From Oscillospiraceae bacterium (GTDB lineage: Bacteria > Bacillota > Clostridia > Oscillospirales > Ruminococcaceae), in the NCBI GenBank assembly GCA_020054675.1, contig JAIHAL010000002.1, positions 268,042-332,041 of the forward strand: 64,000 nt of DNA, given 5' to 3'. The position numbers and the translations under genes were made by a program. Below the pieces are notes generated by a model. It was not told the DNA's origin. It ran no database searches and saw only the letters and a program-made list of their open reading frames with translations. Below are positions 43,696 through 53,890 of the stretch, piece after piece; the stretch's first letter is position 1; the number at the start of each line of letters is the position of its first letter.

Positions 43696-43764
43696 CTATT
43701 TTTTTATACCTTTAGCATCAACCGCATTTTGAATATATTCACGATATTTATTTAGGTCGCTCAT
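43696..43764 (-). pseudogene. 22-residue frame after the defence operon, probable truncated gene
   Basis: ATG at 43764 with AGGAA upstream gives MSDLNKYREYIQNAVDAKGI plus two lysines and a stop. It looks like the N-terminus of a larger protein cut short. It lies 55 bases after the radical SAM gene on the same strand, so it may be a lost eighth member of the operon or a small peptide. Confidence 0.3.
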
Positions 43765-43819
43765 ACATTCCTGATGTCAGGGTTTTGAGTGTAAATTTCC
43801 CGATTGTGATTTCCACTTT

Positions 43820-45832
43820 TCACTTAACTTCTTTCCGATAAACCTTTTGCAGCAAAGCAATAATTTCCTCAATTTTATCAAGCATAATTTCACTTGCAAT
43901 TTCGTCTTTATTTTGTGACCTTAGGACTTCTCTCAACTGTTTAGATTTTTGATATAAGCGCTGTTCAATTTTCTTTTCATCACACTCAAGGCCTAATCTC
44001 ATAATATTCTTTAATTCAGTATCCGAAATTGCATTAGCCAATCTATAACGTAATGCGATATGCAAGCTTCGGGTGTCTAAAACAATCCTCTTTAAACTTT
44101 TTTGTGCCTTATATAAAGCGTCGAAAACATTTGTATGTAGATATGGTTCATCAATAAAAGCGCGAATTATATCGGTAATAAAAACAGTTCCTTGTAGTTC
44201 AAGCATGCCTAGAAGACAAGAGTACTGTGTATATTTTGAATTAATTACATATTTTAGGAGCTCCTTATATAGAGTTGAAAACTCAAACTTAATATAATTA
44301 AGCATGTCAACACCAAGCACTTTGATATTCCTTAAAATACTCAGGTAAGATAAGTTATGAATGAACATTTTACGAAGCGTAGGTGTGGTTGCATGCGCAT
44401 AATTCTCCATTGAAAAATCATTTTCTTTTATAAGGTCAACATAACTGGTATAGTTATCTCCCAAAGAACGATAAAGCCGAGTCCACTCTTCAATACGACG
44501 GTGGTTAATCTCCCATTGAGCATATCTCTTTTTTCTATCTTCTATTGATTCACCTTTGCGTTCAACAAAATGTCCACGAAGGCCAAGAAGGTCTTCTGGC
44601 ATAGCGAGGTTTTCTAAAAATTCCTCAGCAGTGGCTCCAAAATCGGCCTCAAAAAAAGAGCGAGTAGAAACTCCCTTACCTTGTGTTGGAATTAACATCC
44701 TTTGTACTGCACGGAGATATTTTTTATTCCAGTGCGTACCAACAAAAGACCTATCGGTCGCGTTTAATGGAATATATTTCATCGGGAATGAAAAGATATG
44801 CACCTTCCCGTCGTGTCCATATTTAGCATTTAACTCATCGCAGAAGTCCATAGAAATCTTCATGCGATTGAACAAGTCTTGTGGCGTGTCAGCACGGTAA
44901 TGCTGTCCTTTACCTGTGAAATCTTCACCATTATAAAGTATATAGTTAGATAAATGTTTAATGCCGTTTTTGGCACAAAGCTCTAATGCTCTTTTATATT
45001 GCTCTTCATCCTCAATATGGTCAAATGCTATTCGAGCAGGATTAATTGCAAGTTCGCCAAGTCGTTTAGCTTTATGCTCGTTGAGCAATTTTGCATCTAA
45101 CCCCTGGTTAAAGTCAACATAGCGTTGAAGAGGTTTTCCGGTGCGTGGGCTTGGATAAGTACAACCCTTTCCAAACCCTAATTCTATTAACTCATCCACA
45201 ATAAGGTCAAATTTGTTTGATCTTAGGACATTATTATCCATCAAAAGCAAATTTCGTTTTGGTCCAAAACGTCTATCTATTTCGGCAATTTGTTCTCGAA
45301 TTGAGATGTATGGCACATACTCAGGCTCCAGAGTTTGCACTGCGCAAAATTGGCACTTCATGCCACAGCCACGTGTCGTGTAAAGAAAATAAGCATCTGT
45401 TACCGGATATTTATATTCTATATCATCTAATATATCATAGTCAGGTGTCAGGCAGTCAACGCACTCTTCGCCAGGTAAACCAAGTGTTCCTTTGCGATTA
45501 AGCAAACCCTTAACAAGCTTAATTGTTGGAAAAGTCTTGTGAAACAATTCCGGCATGAGAGTGGCCATAATACCACCTACAAAAACCATATGTTGGTCCT
45601 TTGCAACCGTAAGAGCATATTCTATACTCTTTTTAGTTTCCTCCCATTCAAAGGTAAATAGTGTTGTAACGTAAACTCTATCCCATCTTTTTTTCGCTAA
45701 TTCGTCTGGTAATTTACCTTTTGCAAAAACCACATAATCACCTAATTTTTTATGAAAAGTCGAAATTTTCATCAACCCCAAAGGTGGATATTTATTTGCG
45801 TAATTTGGCTCTATTAATAGAATGTCTGCCAT
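43820..45832 (-). CDS. Radical SAM protein with B12-binding-like N-terminus, defence operon
   Basis: A 670-residue protein. The N-terminus (LLIEPNYANKYPPLGLMKIS; later VFVGGIMATLMPE) resembles the cobalamin-binding domain found before some radical SAM domains. The [4Fe-4S] motif is CGMKCQFC near residue 156, followed by a TIM-barrel region (LLLMDNNVL, NQGLDAKLL). The last 250 residues are helical and not recognised. It abuts the NERD-helicase gene without a gap, so it is the last full gene of the operon. The enzyme class is clear; the substrate is unknown. B12-dependent members often methylate unreactive positions. Confidence 0.85.
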   Translation of the reverse strand: MADILLIEPNYANKYPPLGLMKISTFHKKLGDYVVFAKGKLPDELAKKRWDRVYVTTLFTFEWEETKKSIEYALTVAKDQHMVFVGGIMATLMPELFHKTFPTIKLVKGLLNRKGTLGLPGEECVDCLTPDYDILDDIEYKYPVTDAYFLYTTRGCGMKCQFCAVQTLEPEYVPYISIREQIAEIDRRFGPKRNLLLMDNNVLRSNKFDLIVDELIELGFGKGCTYPSPRTGKPLQRYVDFNQGLDAKLLNEHKAKRLGELAINPARIAFDHIEDEEQYKRALELCAKNGIKHLSNYILYNGEDFTGKGQHYRADTPQDLFNRMKISMDFCDELNAKYGHDGKVHIFSFPMKYIPLNATDRSFVGTHWNKKYLRAVQRMLIPTQGKGVSTRSFFEADFGATAEEFLENLAMPEDLLGLRGHFVERKGESIEDRKKRYAQWEINHRRIEEWTRLYRSLGDNYTSYVDLIKENDFSMENYAHATTPTLRKMFIHNLSYLSILRNIKVLGVDMLNYIKFEFSTLYKELLKYVINSKYTQYSCLLGMLELQGTVFITDIIRAFIDEPYLHTNVFDALYKAQKSLKRIVLDTRSLHIALRYRLANAISDTELKNIMRLGLECDEKKIEQRLYQKSKQLREVLRSQNKDEIASEIMLDKIEEIIALLQKVYRKEVK

Positions 45833-47464
45833 TTAGCAAGTCCTCTCACTTTCTTCAAAATTCAAAACGTATAAATAAAACCTAGCCCTGGTATGTGCTG
45901 TGTAAAGAGTAGCACGAACACTTTCCGTTTTCGGTGCATTTTTATATGTATGATTAATATATATCACTATATCTGATTCAAGCCCCTTAAAACTTTGTAT
46001 CGTTCTATAGGCAATAGAATTATCTGTAAAAATATATTCATCACTGAGCTTTAATCCTCCTACTAAGTTAGTTTCACTCAGAATAGAATTCTCCTTCTTT
46101 CGATTACTCAAAATAACAATCTTTTGTGGTTTAACTCCCTCTCTATGTACTAATTTGTTAATAACAGAATCAATAAATGCTATGGCTTGTTCTTTTCGTG
46201 TGAATTTTCGAGAATCAGGTTCTACCCCTTCAATTTGATTAGCAATAGTATCGAGCCCTAAGTTTGTCTGTTCTTGGGCATACCTATAAATGTTCGCTGT
46301 ATTCCTAATGTTATAGCGCAATACGAATGGTGGGGTGTCAATGAAAAACTTGTCACCAAAATCCCGTTTGAAAATATTTTGGCTCTCGTCGTATAACACA
46401 TATAGCGAACCATTATCTTTCACCATTAAATTAGAACAAAAAGCCCAATCTTCGGTAAAATCTTGCGCTTCATCGACAATTACTAAATCATATCTTGGTA
46501 GGTTTGTCAAGCTACAAAATAATTCACTATATTCCTTACAACCGTTTTTTTCAGGCGCAGTTGCAACTTTATTTCCGAGAAGTAAATAAGCATATGAATC
46601 AATATTATAACAATCGGCATTATTATTTGAAATAATAGCTGATACATGATCAGCTAAAGCTTTATTATAGCAAAGGTATAGTGCTTTACCACCGCTCTGT
46701 ACACACCGTATCACTTTTTTTATTCCGATCCAAGTCTTACCGGTGCCTGCTCCTCCAACAATAAACGCTCTCGGATAATGCGCCAACAAGTCAATAACAG
46801 TATCTTGTATTCGATTTATTTCGATAAGTTCTCTTTCTTTATCTTGAATAAGAGCACCTGCTGAAATGGATAATGCAATACGTTTATTGATTACGCTGAT
46901 AAACTTTTTCTGAGCGTCAGGAGAAAGAAAAGATGATGACCCTCTACGTTGTGCTTTAAAGAAACGAAATATCTCTATAATTCGCTTTTGCAAGTTACCC
47001 ATCCCTAATAAATCAATAGTAGTCTCTAATGGCGACCCAACTGTAATAGGTGCATTTATCGAATAATTTGGAAAGGCAACAGCACATCCGTATACACCAG
47101 GAAATTGAGCTTCTACTTCCTCTTCATAATATTTTTTAAAGAAGCGCATGCTCTGTTCTGCTTGTTCATAAGGGGAACGTTTTAGTTTACGTTCTCCGTC
47201 GTGGTCGACCAAAAACCACAAGCCGTCTTCCACCCTTATACCCGTACCGCCTTTCACCTCAACGCATAAAAAACCATAATCTGGGTGAAAAATTAAAAAG
47301 TCACATTCGCTATCTTCTCTCACACCATTATTCGTTGAATACCATCTTACAGAATAGAATACATGGTATTTATCTGATAACTGTTCTTTACAAGCATTAA
47401 AAAATTTCACTTCAGAGTAGGCGTGGTAAGTTTCAGGTATTTGAGTAGGATGCATGATAGCCAT
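45833..47464 (-). CDS. NERD nuclease-domain SF1 helicase
   Basis: A 543-residue protein. The N-terminal NERD domain has the PD-(D/E)xK-like pattern ECDFLIFHPDYGFLCVEVKGG cut short here as ECDFLIF...EVKGG (about residues 53-73). The helicase part has Walker A VGGAGTGKTWIG near 235, Walker B VIVDEAQDF near 330, and a UvrD-like end with AHTRARFYLYVL. Such proteins could unwind and cut DNA. ATG at 47464 fits GGGAGG; the frame opens at 47470. Two bases separate it from the DrmB-like gene. Confidence 0.87.
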   Translation of the reverse strand: MAIMHPTQIPETYHAYSEVKFFNACKEQLSDKYHVFYSVRWYSTNNGVREDSECDFLIFHPDYGFLCVEVKGGTGIRVEDGLWFLVDHDGERKLKRSPYEQAEQSMRFFKKYYEEEVEAQFPGVYGCAVAFPNYSINAPITVGSPLETTIDLLGMGNLQKRIIEIFRFFKAQRRGSSSFLSPDAQKKFISVINKRIALSISAGALIQDKERELIEINRIQDTVIDLLAHYPRAFIVGGAGTGKTWIGIKKVIRCVQSGGKALYLCYNKALADHVSAIISNNNADCYNIDSYAYLLLGNKVATAPEKNGCKEYSELFCSLTNLPRYDLVIVDEAQDFTEDWAFCSNLMVKDNGSLYVLYDESQNIFKRDFGDKFFIDTPPFVLRYNIRNTANIYRYAQEQTNLGLDTIANQIEGVEPDSRKFTRKEQAIAFIDSVINKLVHREGVKPQKIVILSNRKKENSILSETNLVGGLKLSDEYIFTDNSIAYRTIQSFKGLESDIVIYINHTYKNAPKTESVRATLYTAHTRARFYLYVLNFEESERTC

Positions 47465-47466
47465 AA

Positions 47467-49356
47467 TCAATCCTCCCAGAAACCGATAAGTTTCTCTTGT
47501 TTCTGTTTATCAAAATAGCCACAGAGATAGCTTCGGTCTAGATCTTTATTAAAATGCTGGCATGATACCTCGTTTAAAAACAAACATCCAGCGCAAGACT
47601 TTTCTTTGTCAATACAAATTGGGTCGAAAATACATTTTTTTGTTTTTTCCTTTGCATGCTTCAACCATCGATCAAAATGCCCCTGAAAAGCGCTGTATAA
47701 CGCTCCCATATTAAAACCTTGTGAGTTTGAGCAGTATATAAATACAGCAGGGATATTTGGTAAAATATATTCTGATAGCGAACTCTTGTCTAATCCGCAT
47801 ATCTCGGATGCTTCATTTATCAAGGCGTGTGAGATACTATGTATTAGGGTATAAACCTTTTTAGTGATTATCCCATAGGAATCGTGTTCATCAATATGGG
47901 AAAATGGAGTAATTCTATCAAGCCGCACTCTATCTAAAAACCACATTTTTATTCCATAATCGCTCATATCCTGTGGTAAGTCCTCGTTTTGAATTAGATT
48001 ATTGTCAAGCAACCAGTTTAAAACCTTTCGACGATCCAGCTCAAATAATACACCTTCAGTCTCAAGACGTGTTGCATATATATTCTTCTTGTCCATTTCC
48101 TGTGGAAATCCGTGCAGCTTAACTCCTTCCAAACATTCACGTTCTTTTCGAGTATATCCATAAGCCGCAAATACAACGGGAACTCCAGAGCAGATTTGAA
48201 CTTTGGAAAAGCCCATCTTTTTTGAAATGCCAATATAATCAGGCTTAATTCCATCATTGACAATTTCTGCATCGTTTTCAGCATCCTCAAGCGAGAGAAC
48301 AACTTTTGCATTAACAAGTTCGTCATATTCTAGGATCTCTTCAGCAATAGGTTTAATGTCATCAGAATGAATTATTGAAAGACCTTGGCTGACTCTTTCG
48401 ATAGCTTCAAAAATTTTTCCACTTGGATTTGACCGGCGTTTGGCATCCAAAACCATATTAATAGTAGTTTCATCCAAGCCACCAAGTCTCAAAGCTTCTG
48501 CTTCTTTTTGTAAAGATATTTCGAATTCATCTTCACGGGTTACATGCCCATTAGCAATAATTTCAGCATATTCTTTTTGTGGTATCAACTCTAAATATTG
48601 ACCAATAACCACCTTTTCCCCACGATTTTCATCCTCATTATCCAAGAATACATCTTTCCTTTTATCAAGGAGATCGATTATTGAAAGTGTAAATGGAAAA
48701 AAATGCGACGAATCAAGAGCTGGTTTGATATCAAGCTTTGATTTGCAATCCGGGCAGTAAAACGGAAGGTCAGCCTTTTGCCCACACTTTTTACAAACAA
48801 AGTCTATGCCGCTTCCACGACGAGTCATGTATTTTGTGCCATGTTCTTTGTTACGACATTTAGGTACAAAAATACCATCTGCATACCCACATTTACAAAA
48901 CCGAATCATTCTAAGCTGTGTCATATGCTTTCCACAAACATCACATGGCTCATGCTCGCGCCGCTTAAACTCGTCATAACTATAGTACTGACGAACACGA
49001 CCGCAGGAGTTGCAAACAAATACCCAAGGCTTAACCGATGTAACAATAGCCCTTTCCTGTTCACTAACTTTTGGAGTCAGAACATAATAATTATCCTCAT
49101 TTATAACCGATGAAAAATTAACAACTGATGCCGGTCCATCCGGACTATTATTTTTAAATTCATTCACACGCTGATTCACTACACGGAGTAACCGCCGATT
49201 ATTTATACCTGTTAGATGGACACTATTCCATCTGTCAACGTGAACGGCATATGTAATACCTCCTCCGCTTTGTGTAAAGTCTACCCAACTTCCCGGCAAA
49301 TATTTATACAACGCTTGGTGGACTCCGCGACTCATTGTATTCTTATTAGATGGCAT
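47467..49356 (-). CDS. drmB: DrmB-like DUF1998 protein
   Basis: A 629-residue zinc-rich protein. The N-terminal third has several Cys pairs (CNSCGRV, CDVCGKH, CKKCGQ, CPDCKSK). The C-terminal DUF1998 region has Cys clusters (CIFDPICIDKEKSCAGC). The start SRGVHQALYKYLPGSWVDF fits DrmB of the DISARM anti-phage system, which forms a complex with the helicase DrmA. It follows the DrmA-like gene by 12 bases. Similarity to known DrmB is judged by features, not alignment. Confidence 0.83.
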   Translation of the reverse strand: MPSNKNTMSRGVHQALYKYLPGSWVDFTQSGGGITYAVHVDRWNSVHLTGINNRRLLRVVNQRVNEFKNNSPDGPASVVNFSSVINEDNYYVLTPKVSEQERAIVTSVKPWVFVCNSCGRVRQYYSYDEFKRREHEPCDVCGKHMTQLRMIRFCKCGYADGIFVPKCRNKEHGTKYMTRRGSGIDFVCKKCGQKADLPFYCPDCKSKLDIKPALDSSHFFPFTLSIIDLLDKRKDVFLDNEDENRGEKVVIGQYLELIPQKEYAEIIANGHVTREDEFEISLQKEAEALRLGGLDETTINMVLDAKRRSNPSGKIFEAIERVSQGLSIIHSDDIKPIAEEILEYDELVNAKVVLSLEDAENDAEIVNDGIKPDYIGISKKMGFSKVQICSGVPVVFAAYGYTRKERECLEGVKLHGFPQEMDKKNIYATRLETEGVLFELDRRKVLNWLLDNNLIQNEDLPQDMSDYGIKMWFLDRVRLDRITPFSHIDEHDSYGIITKKVYTLIHSISHALINEASEICGLDKSSLSEYILPNIPAVFIYCSNSQGFNMGALYSAFQGHFDRWLKHAKEKTKKCIFDPICIDKEKSCAGCLFLNEVSCQHFNKDLDRSYLCGYFDKQKQEKLIGFWED

Positions 49357-49368
49357 TACTCGTCCCTC

Positions 49369-52300
49369 CTATTTCATCTCGACGATAAGTTGCTGGTCAG
49401 TATCACGAAGGCTCAACATTACTTTAAAATAACAATGATTGAAAACCTCAGTAATATATGCGTTCCCATCAAAGGAACCATTTTTTAAGTTATCAACTAT
49501 TTTGTCAATCAATCTGTCGATTGTCTGCCTGTATAGTTTTCCTACTGAACTATCATCGTCAGAACACTTGTAAACTCCATAAGCATGCCTCTTCAATTCC
49601 TCAGAAGAAATATTTCCAGAAGTCAAGGCCATCTTTAAATTTGAATACTTACTGATATCAGTCATACCCGTTTTATATTTTAACAAGTAGAGATAGTGAT
49701 TAAGAAATAGACTAGAGATAACCCCCGGCAAGGTATGTTCTACCGCTTTTGTAGCCCAACGATTTATCGATACAGAGTCAACTAATATATCTTTATACTC
49801 ATGAAATTTGTTGAAATTTTTAAGATAGCTTCGATCTTTTTCCCGAGTTGGACGAATAATATCAATAACGATGCCGGTATGTTTCCTTCCTACACGCGAG
49901 TATGCTTGAATATATTCAGCAGTGTTGCCAGGAATTCCATAGAAAAGCATTAAGTTAAATCTATCAGCATCAACACCGTGAGAAATCATGCTTGTAGCAG
50001 CAATCATATTAAAGTCAATTCCTTCTATCACACTTTCAGCATTCTCAATAGTTGATAATGTGGACCTGACTTCCTGAAAAGTATCATCGCCAGTCATTTT
50101 TTTAGCAATCAAAGGTTGAATATCCTCATCAATAAGTTCCGTATTGATCGGGTCTTCTAATGCCTGCAGTACCCGATTACTTTCAAGTTTTACATTGTTA
50201 TACTCAAGAATTATCCAATATTCTTCCAGTAGTTGCTTTACTTTTTCTATACGTTCTTCTTCCGACCCAGAAATTTCAATTCCTGTAAAGCCAAGAACCT
50301 CTTGTGGGTTTTTATACAGATTCCAAACAACTCGCTTTAGATATTGGAGTGAGTAAGCCACACTGTTTACAATTGCTTTACCAAAAGGAGCATACCCAAT
50401 AATAATCCTGCCAATGTCATTTTTATCGACAAACGAATAAAAGTTATGGTCAAGATAGGGGGAAGCAGACGGAAAACGAATGGCTCCCTTCCAATACAAA
50501 TGTTTAGCTTGTTCAGCATAAGCTGAAATTGTGGCTGTCGCTCCAATTACTTTTATACCTCTATTGCAACCTGAAAGATTCTTAATGAAATACTCAAATA
50601 GTGTTTCATAATGAGAAGCATAAGCTCCTAATGACTCACGAATAAGGTGCAATTCATCCTGTATCATTAAAGTTGGTGCCGGGTCTTTCATCGTCACTTT
50701 TTTATAATCTGCAGGGTCGCACTGACAATCATAAACAAGGCATTTAGTTTTAGCTGTAAACCCATGTTTTGGGCATTCAAATTCAGCACCATAAAGAATG
50801 TTGTGAAAGTTCGAGTTAAAGCCGAGAGCTGTCATCTTATCTACTGTCGAAATGATCACAGATGGTAAATATCTGTATATATCGTTATCCACTAAGTAAA
50901 GCGGAATAATACCTTGTGATAAACATGTAGAATTATCACAAGTATGCCTTAGTGAATTAGCCTGAGAGTCATAAACAACATGAACAGTTTTATTACCACA
51001 GAACGGACAAATATCGATTAATCGATATTTCTCATCTATCTCATCAGGAGATAGTTCCATCAACGTCTTTTGAAGGTCTTTATCAATGTTATTTGGAGTA
51101 TTGCCATCACCAACATAATACCCAAGACTGAATGGACTACCACTAATTTGATTAGCTTGCCGAATTATCTCAGCCGTTGCAAGAATATTAGCGACACGCT
51201 GAACCTGTTGCACAGAAAGCAAGCGGAGAGGGTATTTTAAAAGAGCGGTAACTCCATAGTTCTTACCGCGTAAACGGTCAAAAAACAAATTGAAAACGAG
51301 AATCCCTAAGAATGCCTCAGTTTTACCGCCACCAGTAGGAAAATATAGGATATCCACATCATCGGTTTTTGCTTTGTTTTTTATGTCATCATCGAGCATT
51401 AAATCTTGCTCATGTGCTACAATGTCAAGAATTAATGAAACTATAAAAACGATTTGAAACAAACGCCAACTATCATAGCCTTTATTTTTTGCGGAATCTC
51501 TGAAAGCTTGATTCATATAACGAAAGGCGTCATTAATCATATTGTATTTGTTAATCAATTCTATACCAGTGGCAAAGCGCGTAATTTCTAACTTGAAATC
51601 ATCAATTTCTTTTCTAAACTGTTTCACACCATTTGATGTAAGAGAACTGCATCGCCTGTCAAAATCTGCATTCCATCGTTCTAGTTCTTTTTGCATCTCG
51701 TTGTGGATGCTTTTTAGTGTACCGATTGGATTATTAATTAAATCTTCAAATTTGATTGCCATCTTGTCATTCGTTTTTAAGCGATGCTGAACAAAGCAAG
51801 GAACATGGGTTGTTTGTATCTCAACATTTTCCTTGTCGTAAATCACATTGCAGTTGTTTCCAAGTGCATAAACCTCTCTATCATATTTATAGTCATCATT
51901 AAAATAATCCAATTCGAAAGGCTTGAACATAGTATTCAGACACTTGACCTTTAATCCTGAATTAAAGAGCGTGCTGATTCTGTACTTATCCGTTTTAGCT
52001 GCGGTTTGACCGTTACCTGCGGTTTCATCATCCCAAGGAGTCTCGTTGCTTAGAGCAACAGTCACATTTAGATAATCATCGCAACCTTTCAGGTCAACAC
52101 TAATGGAATAATCGAACCGGAGAAACATGTCAAATTCCTCGCGTATCGTCTGCTTTTTAATATAAGTATTCCATGCATTCTCAGTAAGTAGGTCATCTAT
52201 TTTAACTTTATCTCTGAATTGACAAGATAAAATATTAGGGCGTTTTTTTGCCTCACTGCAAAGAGTATCAACTTGCCTTTTTATCTCTTTGTAAAAACAA

Positions 52301-52824
52301 GATTCTTTAGGCACACTCCCACAATCAAATTTAGGGTTGTATATATCTTGAATTTTTACCTCAACAAAAGCATTGTCTCGGTCAATAGCTATTTTCTCGT
52401 ACACCGGGAGTAGTTGAACCTTGTGGGCTTTCATCTCAGCAGTAAAACTACCAACTTTGAATGCTTCAGCGAGCGCATTAAAATCTGTAAATCTTAAGTC
52501 AGTAAAAGTAGACGTAAAATTTTTCAAAAAAAATGCGCGTTGCTGGTCAAGTGTTGGCAAAACTCTAAAAAAGAAATACCCTTGCGGATATATCCGTAAA
52601 ACAGCATGGTCAATATCTTTTTTAGGAATTCGAAAATCAACGCTAATTTGTTTAATCAATACACTCGAAGAAAAGCTATCCTCAGCGCTTCGTGGAGATA
52701 GTTTCCCAACAAAAATACGATCTTCAGGATTGTTAAATAACCACTGTTCTTTGTCAGTACCAGAAATTGCTGCAACAAATCTATCAACAATATTTTTGGC
52801 CAATATTTCTCTATTGTTCGCCAT
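49369..52824 (-). CDS. drmA: DrmA-like SF2 helicase
   Basis: An 1151-residue helicase. The Walker A is in YFPTGGGKTEAFLG near residue 493, the DEAD-like box is DELHLIRE near 718, a zinc cluster CPFCGNKT...HTCDNSTC lies between, and motif VI is EYIQAYSRVGRKHTG near 970, preceded by ISHGVDADRFNLM. The TGGGKTEA form and the size match DrmA of DISARM, which binds DNA ends and blocks phage replication. The first 450 residues are unrecognised. It overlaps the beta-helix gene by 14 bases. Confidence 0.85.
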   Translation of the reverse strand: MANNREILAKNIVDRFVAAISGTDKEQWLFNNPEDRIFVGKLSPRSAEDSFSSSVLIKQISVDFRIPKKDIDHAVLRIYPQGYFFFRVLPTLDQQRAFFLKNFTSTFTDLRFTDFNALAEAFKVGSFTAEMKAHKVQLLPVYEKIAIDRDNAFVEVKIQDIYNPKFDCGSVPKESCFYKEIKRQVDTLCSEAKKRPNILSCQFRDKVKIDDLLTENAWNTYIKKQTIREEFDMFLRFDYSISVDLKGCDDYLNVTVALSNETPWDDETAGNGQTAAKTDKYRISTLFNSGLKVKCLNTMFKPFELDYFNDDYKYDREVYALGNNCNVIYDKENVEIQTTHVPCFVQHRLKTNDKMAIKFEDLINNPIGTLKSIHNEMQKELERWNADFDRRCSSLTSNGVKQFRKEIDDFKLEITRFATGIELINKYNMINDAFRYMNQAFRDSAKNKGYDSWRLFQIVFIVSLILDIVAHEQDLMLDDDIKNKAKTDDVDILYFPTGGGKTEAFLGILVFNLFFDRLRGKNYGVTALLKYPLRLLSVQQVQRVANILATAEIIRQANQISGSPFSLGYYVGDGNTPNNIDKDLQKTLMELSPDEIDEKYRLIDICPFCGNKTVHVVYDSQANSLRHTCDNSTCLSQGIIPLYLVDNDIYRYLPSVIISTVDKMTALGFNSNFHNILYGAEFECPKHGFTAKTKCLVYDCQCDPADYKKVTMKDPAPTLMIQDELHLIRESLGAYASHYETLFEYFIKNLSGCNRGIKVIGATATISAYAEQAKHLYWKGAIRFPSASPYLDHNFYSFVDKNDIGRIIIGYAPFGKAIVNSVAYSLQYLKRVVWNLYKNPQEVLGFTGIEISGSEEERIEKVKQLLEEYWIILEYNNVKLESNRVLQALEDPINTELIDEDIQPLIAKKMTGDDTFQEVRSTLSTIENAESVIEGIDFNMIAATSMISHGVDADRFNLMLFYGIPGNTAEYIQAYSRVGRKHTGIVIDIIRPTREKDRSYLKNFNKFHEYKDILVDSVSINRWATKAVEHTLPGVISSLFLNHYLYLLKYKTGMTDISKYSNLKMALTSGNISSEELKRHAYGVYKCSDDDSSVGKLYRQTIDRLIDKIVDNLKNGSFDGNAYITEVFNHCYFKVMLSLRDTDQQLIVEMK

Positions 52825-53890
52825 GAGTTGCCCACCCCTTTTCCTTTAATCGTTTATATATAAATTCAGGCTTCAATCCAAGATTTGATATAAGTTGTTC
52901 AAAAATCCAATCGTAAAGCTCTTCGCTAAGTATGTCGCCATAATTATGAAGAATATTAAGTGCCATCAACAGCTCCGAATAGTTGTTAACTGTGCAGATT
53001 ATGCTATCAGAATTACTATATAGTAGATTTGTAAAATGTTGATCAAGCATAATAAACATTTCATCGACCTTTGACCAATTTCGGAAGTGGTCTGAGTTAG
53101 CTATTTCAGATAGCCAGATTAATTGAACAATATTTTTGCATTTATCTAAAGAATGGCAACTCAATTCTACTTCTTGCAACACAGCTTTCCAACGTTTAAA
53201 CTTTTCTCTTTCCTCATCGTCATGTGCGCTCGATATAACAAGGTCTAAATATCCGCAAAAGTCGTTTTCTTGCTTGAAACTCTTTTCACCTATTTGGATA
53301 AGGTTTGCTTCAGTACCTGTCCCTATAAGCTTATCCGTAATATGATTGCTCTCTTCCGATTTTTGAGTTGAATCTTTTATAATTACGGCTTCTTCGCCAT
53401 TATCCAGATCTAACGGCTCGCCAGTAAAAAGTACAGGTGAACAAAGTACTCCAGCTCCAAATACAGTTTCTCCGCAAATAATTGCCTTATTGCTTTCTGC
53501 AGTATTATCAATTTCAATGGTATGAGAAACAAGAATATTGCTTTCTGCTATAATTGTTTTGGCCTTTATTTCTTGAGCTGTTATTCTACTGTTTGTTTCA
53601 ATATTTATGGCTATAATTTCCTCAGCCCATATTTCTCCATAAACAGTAATCGTGTTTGCCTTACACTTGCCAATACAGATGAATCTACCTTTAACATCAA
53701 TCTCATATGCTTCAACATCACCGACAACGATTAAATCAAAAAGCGCCGTTATTTTCCCTTTGCATTTAATATTTGATTCAACTATATAACTGGCCTTAAA
53801 TATTAAATCATCACTATCTATGCTATGTGGTACAATAAACCTCTCTCCTGAAGTAAAAACACCTTCTGTCTTATCGTCATATGTTATCAT
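52811..53890 (-). CDS. Beta-helix (bactofilin-like) protein of the defence operon
   Basis: A 359-residue protein. Residues about 20-150 are short repeats rich in Ile, Val and Gly (KGKITALFDLIVVGDVEAYE; KGRFICIGKCKANTITVYGE), the pattern of a parallel beta-helix as in bactofilins and polymer-forming proteins. A linker and a helical C-terminal half (about 215-355; WKAVLQEVELSCHSLDKCKN) follow. It overlaps both neighbours by 14 bases, so it is translationally coupled to the two helicase genes. It may form a scaffold or filament. Confidence 0.75.
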   Translation of the reverse strand: MITYDDKTEGVFTSGERFIVPHSIDSDDLIFKASYIVESNIKCKGKITALFDLIVVGDVEAYEIDVKGRFICIGKCKANTITVYGEIWAEEIIAINIETNSRITAQEIKAKTIIAESNILVSHTIEIDNTAESNKAIICGETVFGAGVLCSPVLFTGEPLDLDNGEEAVIIKDSTQKSEESNHITDKLIGTGTEANLIQIGEKSFKQENDFCGYLDLVISSAHDDEEREKFKRWKAVLQEVELSCHSLDKCKNIVQLIWLSEIANSDHFRNWSKVDEMFIMLDQHFTNLLYSNSDSIICTVNNYSELLMALNILHNYGDILSEELYDWIFEQLISNLGLKPEFIYKRLKEKGWATHGEQ

